Below are positions 1 through 7,372 of a stretch of DNA of 64,000 nt, piece after piece. Both the position numbers and the translations under genes were made by a program. Source of the DNA: Candidatus Thiothrix putei (GTDB lineage: Bacteria > Pseudomonadota > Gammaproteobacteria > Thiotrichales > Thiotrichaceae); the NCBI GenBank assembly GCA_029972225.1, contig CP124756.1:3826001-3890000 (forward strand), given 5' to 3'. Position 1 is the stretch's first letter, and each line of letters opens with the position of its first letter. The notes under the pieces are model-generated. The model was given only the letters and a program-made list of their open reading frames with translations, made no database searches and was not told where the DNA came from.

Positions 1-523
1 CAATCATCCCCAGCCGATAACCCGCGATATAAGTCGAAGACATCATCGCCTGCAAGCGTGTTTCTGCCGCCTCAATCCGGTACGCATCAATCACCACATC
101 CTGCGTTGCCGATGAAAAACCCAGCAACACCGCCGCCCACGCCATTAACACCAAATGATCTTGCCCCAAAGACGGGTCGATATTGCCCATCAACACAATC
201 GCCAAAATAATCAACGCCTGCGCGACCAATAACCACGCCCGGCGTTTCCCCAACCATGCGGTTAAAAAAGGCAATGGCAATTTGTCGATTAACGGTGCCC
301 ACACAAATTTGAACGAATACCCCAACGCCGCCCAACTGAAGAATGTCACCGCTTTGCGCTCCACCCCCGCTTCGCCCAACCATAACGACAAGGAAGAAAA
401 GATCAGCAAGATCGGAATCCCTGCCGAAAACCCTAGAAACAACATCGTGATAACGCGCGGATGCAGAAACGCCTGCAACGCTTCAGCCCAGCTCAATGGC
501 TTGGCAGGAGAGGATTCAATCAT
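1..523 (-). CDS. ampG: AmpG-family muropeptide MFS permease (N-terminal part, runs off the left edge)
   Basis: An open frame reads leftward from an ATG at 523 to the window edge without a stop, giving about 173 residues of a hydrophobic protein. It follows the AmpG pattern: a short cytoplasmic start, then LGFSAGIPILLIFSSLSLWL as the first helix, FKFVWAPLIDKLPLPF before the first cytoplasmic loop, KRRAWLL, FSSATQDVVIDAYRIE and YIAGYRLGM. AmpG carries anhydro-muropeptides across the inner membrane for cell-wall recycling. The C-terminal half is outside the window, so later helices cannot be checked. The gene diverges from the collagen-like gene, and its promoter must lie within 524-888. Confidence 0.85.
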   Translation of the reverse strand, partial: MIESSPAKPLSWAEALQAFLHPRVITMLFLGFSAGIPILLIFSSLSLWLGEAGVERKAVTFFSWAALGYSFKFVWAPLIDKLPLPFLTAWLGKRRAWLLVAQALIILAIVLMGNIDPSLGQDHLVLMAWAAVLLGFSSATQDVVIDAYRIEAAETRLQAMMSSTYIAGYRLGMI

Positions 524-888
524 GAGGCAGCGACCTTCTAATGTGATGGATTAATGCTTAAGACCGCATCATCAGCGAATCATTCCCCATTGTAAATGCT
601 CAAACAACACCTGCATTTACACCGCTCGTAAGCGAGTTTGCAACTTTCATCCCTCCTGCCATCACGAACCAAAAAAGCTTGGCACATACTCCAGAACATC
701 GCGCAACGCACCACAACCCCAAAGCAGAGCGCAACAAAATTTATTCTGCGTGAAACAGAAACAGGACGTCTGATATGGATTTTCTGGCACGTCTGTTGAC
801 CCTGAACCACTCAGGCTGTTGCACACGGAATAATAAAAAGCGGCTGAAATGACTTCAGCCACGATTAGTAAAGGCAAAGGAGCATAAA
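524..888. other. 365-bp divergent intergenic region
   Basis: This lies between the ampG-type gene (minus) and the collagen-like gene (plus). The short frames in it look like chance: they have no ribosome site and their translations resemble no family. It must hold both promoters, but I see no convincing -35/-10 pair. The clear elements are a hairpin at 842-860 and an AAGGAG ribosome site just before the ATG at 889. Confidence 0.5.
842..860 (+). promoter_or_regulatory. Leader stem-loop ahead of the collagen-like gene
   Basis: GGCTGAA and TTCAGCC form a perfect 7-bp stem around a 5-base loop, ending about 15 bases before the AAGGAG ribosome site of the gene at 889. There is no T tract, so it is not a terminator. 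It could protect the 5' end of the mRNA or act in regulation; that role is inference. Confidence 0.45.
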
Positions 889-3738
889 ATGTCCAATCTC
901 AATCCTCTCAACAGCACCAACAATCACTCTGTGATTAGCGGCAGCTATGGCAGCAATAATACCAATTCAACCTCTGGTTCAGGCTCATCCAGCACATCCA
1001 TGACGGGTGGCACAAGTGGAATGCCGGGGCTAAGTGGTGATTCCACCCAATTACTAATGAACCTGCTGCAAATGATCATGCAGCTACTGCAACAAATGCA
1101 AAGTGGCAACAGCGGCGGCAACCAAGGCCAAGACTGCGACGGTTCCAACGGCACTGGCGGTACCCATGGTAACGGCGGTTCCAACGGCACTGGCGGTACC
1201 CATGGTAACGGCGGCTCCAACGGCACTGGCGGTACCCATGGTAACGGCGGCTCCAACGGCACTGGCGGTACCCATGGTAACGGCGGCTCCAACGGCACTG
1301 GCGGTACCCATGGTAACGGCGGTTCCAACGGCACTGGCGGTACCCATGGTAACGGCAGTCCCAACGGCGGCGTAAATGGCGAACATAATAATGGTCGCGG
1401 TCATGGGCGTGGGCGTGGTCATTACGGCCCTCGTGGTCCACAAGGGGCGACTGGTGCTACTGGTGCTACTGGTGCTACTGGTGCTACTGGTGCAACTGGT
1501 GCTACTGGTGCTACTGGTGCTACTGGTGCTACTGGTGCAGCAGGTACCAATGGTGCAACCGGTGCTACTGGTGCTACTGGTGCTACTGGTGCTACTGGTG
1601 CTACTGGTGCTACTGGTGCTACTGGTGCTACTGGTGCTACTGGTGCTACTGGTGCTACTGGTGCTACTGGTGCTACTGGTGCTACTGGTGCTACTGGTGC
1701 TACTGGTGCTACTGGTGCTACTGGTGCTACTGGTGCTACTGGTGCTACTGGTGCTACTGGTGCAGCAGGTATCAATGGTGCTAACGGCGCTACTGGTGCG
1801 ACCGGTGCTACTGGTGCAGCAGGTACCAATGGTGCTAACGGCGCTACTGGTGCGACCGGTGCTACTGGTGCTACTGGTGCAGCAGGTACCAATGGTGCTA
1901 ACGGCGCTACTGGTGCGACCGGTGCTACTGGTGCTACTGGTGCTACTGGTGCTGCAGGTACCAATGGTGCTAACGGCGCTACTGGTGCAACCGGTGCTAC
2001 TGGTGCTGCAGGTACCAATGGTGCTAACGGCGCTACTGGTGCAACCGGTGCTACTGGTGCAGCAGGTACCAATGGTGCTAACGGCGCTACTGGTGCGACC
2101 GGTGCTACTGGTGCAGCAGGTACCAATGGTGCTAACGGCGCTACTGGTGCGACCGGTGCTACTGGTGCAGCAGGTACCAATGGTGCTAACGGCGCTACTG
2201 GTGCGACCGGTGCTACTGGTGCAACCGGTGCTACTGGTGCAACCGGTGCTACTGGTGCAGCAGGTACTAATGGTGCTAACGGCGCTACTGGTGCGACCGG
2301 TGCTACTGGTGCTAACGGCGCTACTGGTGCGACCGGTGCTACTGGTGCAGCAGGTACTAATGGTGCTAACGGCGCTACTGGTGCTACTGGTGCTACTGGT
2401 GCAGCAGGTACTAATGGTGCTAACGGCGCTACTGGTGCAACCGGTGCTACTGGTGCAGCAGGTACCAATGGTGCTAACGGCGCTACTGGTGCTACTGGTG
2501 CTACTGGCGCAGCAGGTACCAATGGTGCTAACGGCGCTACTGGTGCTACTGGTGCTACTGGTGCTACTGGTGCTACTGGTGCTACTGGTGCTACTGGTGC
2601 TACTGGCGCAGCAGGTACCAATGGTGCTAACGGCGCTACTGGTGCTACTGGCGCAGCAGGTACCAATGGTGCTAACGGCGCTACTGGTGCTACTGGCGCA
2701 GCAGGTGCTACCGGTGCTACTGGTTCTAGCGGCTCAAACGGTCAAGGCTTCTTCGATTGGTTTAAAGACACTATTGGTGACTTTGATGGAAGCGGTAACA
2801 CTGACCAGAATGACGTCCGCGCATGGCTGAAGGGTGACACTGGTGCAACCGGTGCTACTGGTGCTCAAGGTGCGACCGGTGCTACTGGTGCTCAAGGTGC
2901 GACCGGCGCTACTGGTGCAGCAGGCACTAACGGTACCAATGGTACTAACGGCGCTACTGGTGCAACCGGCGCTACTGGTGCAACCGGCGCTACTGGTGCA
3001 ACCGGCGCTACTGGTGCAACCGGCGCTACTGGTGCAGCAGGCACTAACGGTACCAATGGTACTAACGGCGCTACTGGTGCAACCGGCGCTACTGGTGCAA
3101 CCGGCGCTAACGGTACCAATGGTACTAACGGCGCTACTGGTGCAACTGGTGCAACTGGTGCAACTGGTGCAACTGGTGCAACTGGTGCAACTGGTGCAAC
3201 TGGTGCAACTGGTGCAACTGGTGCAACTGGTGCAACTGGTGCAACTGGTGCAACTGGTGCAACTGGTGCAACTGGTGCAACTGGTGCAACTGGTGCAACT
3301 GGTGCAACTGGTGCAACTGGTGCAACTGGTGCAACTGGTGCAACTGGTGCAACTGGTGCAACTGGTGCAACTGGTGCAACTGGTGCAACTGGTGCAACTG
3401 GTGGTACGTCAATGCCTCCAATGATCACACCGGGTACGCACATGGGTAAAACCACTGATGGTTGCAATGCCGATGTTAAGTTCATTTGGAACGGTGGCAG
3501 CACTGCAACATTGTGGACTTCCAAAGGTGACATCAATCTGACAGGTGTACAGAAGCAAGCTGACGGCACACTGACAGCCACTGGCGGTTCTGGTTCTTAC
3601 AACGGCTGGTATGGCAGTTTGGTAGACAATGACGGTAACGGTAAAGTCTTTACTTTAAGCACTCAAGGTGCTGACGGTAAATTCAGCTTCGAAGCCGATC
3701 TGAAGAAAGGCATGGATTTGACTGGTAAAGTATCCTAA
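889..3738 (+). CDS. Collagen-like Gly-Ala-Thr repeat protein
   Basis: A 949-residue protein with a clear ribosome site (AAAGGAGCATAAAATG). Residues 1-50 are Ser/Asn/Gly-rich with no Sec signal. Residues 55-75 form a Leu/Met/Gln amphipathic stretch. Six 12-residue Asn/Gly/Thr/His units follow at 85-156. Collagen-type G-X-Y triplets, overwhelmingly Gly-Ala-Thr, run from about 180 to 611 and 651 to 838. They are interrupted at 612-650 by a segment with one EF-hand or dockerin-like loop ([12 protein letters not shown], residues 631-642). Residues 840-949 are a small non-repetitive C-terminal domain, perhaps a trimerisation or attachment head. Threonine-rich bacterial collagens such as exosporium filaments are usually O-glycosylated, and a glycosyltransferase gene follows directly. 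A role as a surface, sheath or holdfast fibre is inference. Confidence 0.88.
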   Translation: MSNLNPLNSTNNHSVISGSYGSNNTNSTSGSGSSSTSMTGGTSGMPGLSGDSTQLLMNLLQMIMQLLQQMQSGNSGGNQGQDCDGSNGTGGTHGNGGSNGTGGTHGNGGSNGTGGTHGNGGSNGTGGTHGNGGSNGTGGTHGNGGSNGTGGTHGNGSPNGGVNGEHNNGRGHGRGRGHYGPRGPQGATGATGATGATGATGATGATGATGATGATGAAGTNGATGATGATGATGATGATGATGATGATGATGATGATGATGATGATGATGATGATGATGATGATGATGATGAAGINGANGATGATGATGAAGTNGANGATGATGATGATGAAGTNGANGATGATGATGATGATGAAGTNGANGATGATGATGAAGTNGANGATGATGATGAAGTNGANGATGATGATGAAGTNGANGATGATGATGAAGTNGANGATGATGATGATGATGATGATGAAGTNGANGATGATGATGANGATGATGATGAAGTNGANGATGATGATGAAGTNGANGATGATGATGAAGTNGANGATGATGATGAAGTNGANGATGATGATGATGATGATGATGATGAAGTNGANGATGATGAAGTNGANGATGATGAAGATGATGSSGSNGQGFFDWFKDTIGDFDGSGNTDQNDVRAWLKGDTGATGATGAQGATGATGAQGATGATGAAGTNGTNGTNGATGATGATGATGATGATGATGATGATGAAGTNGTNGTNGATGATGATGATGANGTNGTNGATGATGATGATGATGATGATGATGATGATGATGATGATGATGATGATGATGATGATGATGATGATGATGATGATGATGATGATGATGATGGTSMPPMITPGTHMGKTTDGCNADVKFIWNGGSTATLWTSKGDINLTGVQKQADGTLTATGGSGSYNGWYGSLVDNDGNGKVFTLSTQGADGKFSFEADLKKGMDLTGKVS
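1141..1356 (+). repeat. Six tandem 36-bp repeats
   Basis: Six consecutive 36-bp units start at 1141, 1177, 1213, 1249, 1285 and 1321. They differ almost only at GGT/GGC in the first codon. Each encodes a 12-residue unit beginning [12 protein letters not shown]. Near identity points to recent duplication or gene conversion. Confidence 0.9.
1441..2720 (+). repeat. Nine-base tandem repeat block, mainly GGTGCTACT, with higher-order units
   Basis: About 140 nine-base units encode Gly-Ala-Thr, mostly GGTGCTACT. From about 1760 they are organised into longer cassettes in which several GAT units are followed by GCAGGTACCAATGGTGCTAA-type spacers (AAGTNGANG in protein), repeated with small codon differences. 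Every unit is a multiple of nine, so gain or loss keeps the frame. Confidence 0.9.
3139..3399 (+). repeat. 29 perfect tandem copies of GGTGCAACT
   Basis: Bases 3139-3399 are 29 uninterrupted identical 9-bp units encoding (GAT)29. This block uses the Ala codon GCA, whereas the first large block uses GCT. Perfect identity implies a young expansion, and allele length probably varies between strains. Assembly length across it should be treated with caution. Confidence 0.92.
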
Positions 3739-3765
3739 GCCTGACGTTATTCCATAAGTAACGGG

Positions 3766-3790
3766 TGGCGGTTCTCTTAAGAGTCCGCCA
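3766..3790 (+). terminator. First of two hairpins after the collagen-like gene
   Basis: TGGCGG pairs with CCGCCA, with an inner CTCTT/AAGAG palindrome, followed by TTTCT. It precedes a stronger terminator at 3808-3835. Confidence 0.55.
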
Positions 3791-3807
3791 TTTCTCGCCA
3801 GAGATGA

Positions 3808-3835
3808 AAAGCCCGCCTTTTGGTGGGCTTTTCTC
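3808..3835 (+). terminator. Rho-independent terminator of the collagen-like gene
   Basis: AAGCCCGCC pairs with GGTGGGCTT around TTTT, and a TTTTCT run follows. The next gene starts 32 bases later, so its transcription depends on read-through or on an unseen promoter. Confidence 0.8.
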
Positions 3836-3866
3836 TAATGCAAACCTTAACAAGGAGCTATAAAAA

Positions 3867-4985
3867 ATGAACAAACAAAAGCCCAGCATTTGCTTAAACA
3901 TGATCGTCAAAAATGAAAGCAAGGTTATTACCCGCTGCCTCAACAGCGTTAAAGACAAAATCGACTACTGGGTAATCAGTGACACTGGCTCAACGGATGG
4001 AACCCAACAAATCATCCGTGACTACTTTGCACAACACAATATTGACGGCATTCTCATAGAAAATGAATGGCGTGATTTTGCTCACAATCGCAATATTGCA
4101 CTCGAACACGCCAGAGATAAGGCCGATTACATCCTCATCATGGATGCTGACGACTGCCTGATGGCGGCCGATGACTTCCAATTCGGCAACCTCACCGCTG
4201 ACAGCTACAATCTAAACATTCGCTATAACGAACTTCAGTACGCCAACCTCAAACTGATTAGCACCAGACTTCCATGGAAATGGCAAGGTGTCCTGCACGA
4301 ATACCTCGAAACAAACACCCCCTTCACCAACGAAATCTTGCAAGGTGATTATTTCATCCGAGCATCTACCGAAGGTGCAAGAAGCAACGACCCCAACAAA
4401 TACCAAAATGATGCAAACGTTTTAATCAAAGCATTACAGAATGAACCCAACAATACCCGCTACCGCTTCTATCTGGCTCAAAGCTACCGTGATGCTGGCA
4501 ATGCTGAAGCTGCCATCGAACATTACCAGCAACGTGCTGCAATGGGCGGCTGGGCAGAAGAAGCGTGGTACTCCCTATTCGAGATCGCCCGCCTCAAAGA
4601 ACAATGCGACCACCCATCAGAAGAAATTATAAACGCCTATCTAAAAGCCTATGAATACCGTCCCCAGCGTGCAGAAAGCTTATACCATCTGGCACGTTAT
4701 CTACGCATACACAACCGCTTTGCACTCGCCTATCCATACGCATTAGTGGCTGCTAATACCTCGATTCCCAAGGATATCCTATTCGTGCTCCCTGAAGTTT
4801 ACCGCTGGAAAGCCAAAGACGAACTAGCTGTTATTGCTTACTGGATAGAGCATTACCAAGAGTGCATGGACTTGTGTGATAATCTATTGTCAGACCCTGA
4901 ATTACCGGCTGAAGAGCGTTCACGGATACAGCAAAATCTCCAATTTGCGGCAGACAAGCTGGTCACGCCCGTCAGCCCCTCCTAA
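3867..4985 (+). CDS. Family 2 glycosyltransferase with TPR-like C-terminal half
   Basis: A 372-residue protein starting after AAGGAGCTATAAAAA. The N-terminal 220 residues are a GT-A fold: SICLNMIVKNES as the nucleotide-sugar strand, SDTGSTDGT, HNRNIAL, and the metal-binding DADD at residues 93-96. The C-terminal 150 residues are helical with repeated YRFYLAQSYRDAGNAEAAIE-like and ESLYHLARYL segments typical of TPRs. Such SPBc2/WaaE-like enzymes add single sugars to proteins or polysaccharides. Its position directly after a threonine-rich collagen suggests it glycosylates that protein; this is inference. There is no signal peptide or membrane segment, so it acts in the cytoplasm. Confidence 0.85.
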   Translation: MNKQKPSICLNMIVKNESKVITRCLNSVKDKIDYWVISDTGSTDGTQQIIRDYFAQHNIDGILIENEWRDFAHNRNIALEHARDKADYILIMDADDCLMAADDFQFGNLTADSYNLNIRYNELQYANLKLISTRLPWKWQGVLHEYLETNTPFTNEILQGDYFIRASTEGARSNDPNKYQNDANVLIKALQNEPNNTRYRFYLAQSYRDAGNAEAAIEHYQQRAAMGGWAEEAWYSLFEIARLKEQCDHPSEEIINAYLKAYEYRPQRAESLYHLARYLRIHNRFALAYPYALVAANTSIPKDILFVLPEVYRWKAKDELAVIAYWIEHYQECMDLCDNLLSDPELPAEERSRIQQNLQFAADKLVTPVSPS

Positions 4986-5012
4986 CCTGTACGGACATGG
5001 AAAACCTGACCC

Positions 5013-5318
5013 ATGGAAGAAGCACTTTCCCTGCGTGACCGCCTCAACCTAGAAACCGCCCGCATCGGCTGGCACGAATTAGAACGCTATTTTGCTGGCG
5101 GCAAAGTCATTCACGTGGATGCGACCCTTGATCTCGTTGAAGTAGCCACCACCATCGCAGAAGACAATACCCACAGACTGCAACAATGGCTTCACGCCAA
5201 GCAAGTCGCACAGCTTCGCGATGAGACAGCCATCGGCTGGGCAAATCACCACCCCGACAATCTATGGGCAGTCGTGGTAGCTCCTTGGGTTTTAGTGCAA
5301 GAGCGCTTAAGCCCCTAA
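5013..5318 (+). CDS. DUF2288 family protein
   Basis: A 101-residue soluble protein matching the DUF2288 pattern: ETARIGWHELERYFA near the start, a central VDATLDLVEVA strand, and the conserved NLWAVVVAPWVLVQER ending. Its function is unknown. It lies 27 bases downstream of the glycosyltransferase in the same direction and may be co-transcribed with it. A shared terminator follows at 5323-5350. Confidence 0.82.
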   Translation: MEEALSLRDRLNLETARIGWHELERYFAGGKVIHVDATLDLVEVATTIAEDNTHRLQQWLHAKQVAQLRDETAIGWANHHPDNLWAVVVAPWVLVQERLSP

Positions 5319-5322
5319 ACAG

Positions 5323-5350
5323 AAAAAGCCAGCATCTCTACTGGCTTTTT
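5323..5350. terminator. Bidirectional terminator
   Basis: AAAAAGCCAG and CTGGCTTTTT form a perfect 10-bp stem around an 8-base loop, with A and T tracts on either side. It serves the DUF2288 gene on plus and the rhodanese-like gene on minus, which converge here. Confidence 0.88.
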
Positions 5351-5374
5351 GTCATTCATTTCAAATCAATATGC

Positions 5375-6103
5375 TTACTTTGCAGCAGCGGGTTTAACCG
5401 TCGTCAAACCAAGAATCGCCCAATCCTGCATCCCGCCGCGATACCATTTGAGTTTATCCGCTGGGTAGCCAAACTTCAGTAAGGTTTTGATATTGGTTGG
5501 TGACTGACCACACCACATACCATTACAGAACATTACCAACGTCTTAGCCCCAGAATAGTCAAACACCTTACTAACAGCATCACCACCAGCGGCAACCGCT
5601 TCGTCCACTGCCAGCGCATCACTACCTTCAGCCAATTTCGCACCGAACTGCTCAGTCAGGATTTTGATGATGTCATCAGTACTAGCGCCCTTATCGGGTG
5701 CTAAATTTTCCCACGGCAAATTCACTGCACCTGGAATAGTACCCTTTTCAACCCAGTCAGCAGTACGGGAATCAACCACTAAAACACTAGCATCGCCACC
5801 GCTCATTTTTTCGAGATAATCCAACATACCCATTTCAGCAATGGTTTCAACGCCTTCCGCAATAGTATCCGGCTGGATACAGAATGGTGGGCAAGGGCGC
5901 GAAGTTTTGGCAAAATCATCAACCACTACGGCTTTATTATCTTGATTACGCTTGATTTCTACCGACTCACCGCCGTGTTTAACCGTAACGCTCATTTTGT
6001 CTGCGGTAATGCCTACAGGCTTAGCATCTTCAGCTATAGCCGCACTGGAAACACTCATACCCGCAAGTAAAGCAGCAATACCAAACAATTGAATTAACTT
6101 CAT
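5375..6103 (-). CDS. Secreted rhodanese-domain protein
   Basis: A 242-residue protein with a Sec signal peptide (KLIQLFGIAALLAGMSVSSA, probable cleavage after AIA). The mature part has RPCPPFCIQ near residue 70, a motif common in periplasmic rhodanese-like proteins, then the rhodanese fold: VLVVDSRTADW, GTIPGAVNLPW, and the active-site loop LVMFCNGMWCGQSPTN with the presumed persulfide cysteine in WCGQS. It ends with LKWYRGGMQDW. It probably handles sulfane sulfur or thiols in the periplasm; the substrate is not evident. The small secreted protein at 6196-6462 lies upstream on the same strand, and an AGGA-type ribosome site precedes the ATG at 6103. Confidence 0.85.
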   Translation of the reverse strand: MKLIQLFGIAALLAGMSVSSAAIAEDAKPVGITADKMSVTVKHGGESVEIKRNQDNKAVVVDDFAKTSRPCPPFCIQPDTIAEGVETIAEMGMLDYLEKMSGGDASVLVVDSRTADWVEKGTIPGAVNLPWENLAPDKGASTDDIIKILTEQFGAKLAEGSDALAVDEAVAAGGDAVSKVFDYSGAKTLVMFCNGMWCGQSPTNIKTLLKFGYPADKLKWYRGGMQDWAILGLTTVKPAAAK

Positions 6104-6195
6104 TTATATCCTCCAGTTATTAAATCTTACACCGAAATGACTGAACTCCCTCACTCTCTCCTTGCGGGAATACAGCAAACACTATCGACAGATTT

Positions 6196-6462
6196 TTAGT
6201 TACAATCAGGCTCATCATCTTTTGCTTTCTTCTCGCCCTCAGCAGCAGGTGCATTAGCATCAGGCTTTTTCTCACCGTCAGCCGCCGCTGGCACAGTTTC
6301 AGCAGGTTTAACGTCGGCAGCAGTCATCACCACTTCTTCAGTAACGACTGGTTTTGCTTCTGTTGTAGCCATTGGCTTAGCAGCATTTTCCTCGGCGTAA
6401 GCGGTTAGGTGCAAACTAAATAATGTGGTAACTGCTATTAAGAAAGGTAGTTTTTTCATCAT
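6196..6462 (-). CDS. Small secreted Ala/Glu/Lys/Pro-rich protein
   Basis: An 88-residue product with a clear signal peptide (KKLPFLIAVTTLFSLHLTAYA, cleavage before EEN). The mature part is low-complexity and charged, with repeated AEGEKK and EAKPVV segments, and it has a single cysteine two residues from the end (DEPDCN). I recognise no family. It starts with two consecutive ATG codons after GGATGAAAA. It lies 92 bases upstream of the rhodanese-like gene on the same strand, so joint expression is plausible. Confidence 0.65.
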   Translation of the reverse strand: MMKKLPFLIAVTTLFSLHLTAYAEENAAKPMATTEAKPVVTEEVVMTAADVKPAETVPAAADGEKKPDANAPAAEGEKKAKDDEPDCN

Positions 6463-6541
6463 TTTTCATCCTAAGCACATTAAATTGTGCTGTTTTTACA
6501 ACACAACGTATATTTACCAGAAACAATTACCATACACAAGA

Positions 6542-6586
6542 AATCAGTTTATTATCAATAATTTATTATATGGTAATAAACTGATT
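6542..6586. other. Long AT-rich stem-loop
   Basis: AATCAGTTTATTA at 6542-6554 pairs perfectly over 13 bp with 6574-6586 around a 19-base loop. It lies between the acyltransferase gene and the small secreted protein gene, both on minus. No T tract follows on either strand. Confidence 0.6.
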
Positions 6587-6590
6587 AAAC

Positions 6591-6614
6591 TAAATAACAA
6601 CCTGTTGTTATTTA
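6591..6614. other. AT-rich palindrome
   Basis: TAAATAACAAC (6591-6601) and GTTGTTATTTA (6604-6614) are perfect complements, separated by two bases. It lies 12 bases past the stop codon of the acyltransferase gene. It may be an operator-like palindrome or an mRNA 3'-end structure. Confidence 0.55.
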
Positions 6615-6625
6615 AATTCAGATAG

Positions 6626-7309
6626 TTATTCCACTTTACTTGTTTCATTAACAGGAAAGCGCTCCTTAACTTTACGAGCGGGATTGCCTGATACAAAACT
6701 ATTGGCTTTGATCGGACTCATAACGATGGAATAAGGTGCAACAAAGCATTCATTTTCGATAGTCACTGCTGGCAAAATAACGGCACCCAAGCCAATACCA
6801 ACATTATTACCAATCACGATAGGTGCTGATAATTGCGCCAATTCACCCCCCCAGCTATAACACACGCGCCGATCTGGATTAGCAGAATCCGTTGGTAAAT
6901 TAGTCAAAGAGTAAATTTTTGCTCCTGAACCAGTTCCGCAATCATTCCCTATCTGCACACCACCATGCGCTTGAATCAGCGAGAATGGTGTAATGTGAAC
7001 ATTATTACCAACATGCAACTCACCAACTTCATGCTGATAATTTGGATTATCCAGTACTTTTGCGCCTTGTTCTAAAGGGACTTTACCTGCCATCAGGATG
7101 CAATAACGGTCGATCCAGACGTTATCCCCCAGATGAATGTCGCGAGAACCCTGAATAATAACACCCTCATCAATGACCAAATTTTTACCACAACTGCCTA
7201 AACGGCGGCTGTAATACCAGTAACGCACGGTGCGGCCTGCTGAGCCACCTAATGGTCGAATGATGCTTCTCAGTAAATTATCAAAAAAAAGCGCTATGGA
7301 CTTCAACAT
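6626..7309 (-). CDS. Hexapeptide-repeat (left-handed beta-helix) acyltransferase
   Basis: A 227-residue protein built of imperfect hexapeptide turns from about residue 45 to 210 (VIDEGVIIQGSRDIHLGDN, ELHVGNNVHITPFSLIQAHG, IVIGNNVGIGLGAVILPAV), ending in the usual VSGNPARKVKERF cap. This resembles the sugar O-acyltransferase branch (WbbJ, maltose acetyltransferase, serine acetyltransferase fold). It is the last gene of the minus-strand run that starts with the FkbH-like gene at 10599. It probably moves the acyl group made on the carrier protein to a sugar, or acetylates a related product; both are inference. Confidence 0.82.
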   Translation of the reverse strand: MLKSIALFFDNLLRSIIRPLGGSAGRTVRYWYYSRRLGSCGKNLVIDEGVIIQGSRDIHLGDNVWIDRYCILMAGKVPLEQGAKVLDNPNYQHEVGELHVGNNVHITPFSLIQAHGGVQIGNDCGTGSGAKIYSLTNLPTDSANPDRRVCYSWGGELAQLSAPIVIGNNVGIGLGAVILPAVTIENECFVAPYSIVMSPIKANSFVSGNPARKVKERFPVNETSKVE

Positions 7310-7372
7310 GAGTAATCCTTTTCTAGTAGCTAGAGGAGAAAGGAGAAAATGACAAATAGCAGCCGTATAATA

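Noticed and set aside
1422..2666. Long minus-strand frames over the collagen repeats (Ala-Pro-Val and His-Gln-Leu repeat proteins), and plus-strand Leu-Val repeats in another frame
   Set aside because: A stop-free 9-bp repeat is open in several frames. Only the Gly-Ala-Thr frame has a ribosome site, unique end domains and a terminator.
1441..3399. CRISPR array
   Set aside because: The repeats are contiguous 9-bp and 36-bp coding units without unique spacers, and there are no cas genes.
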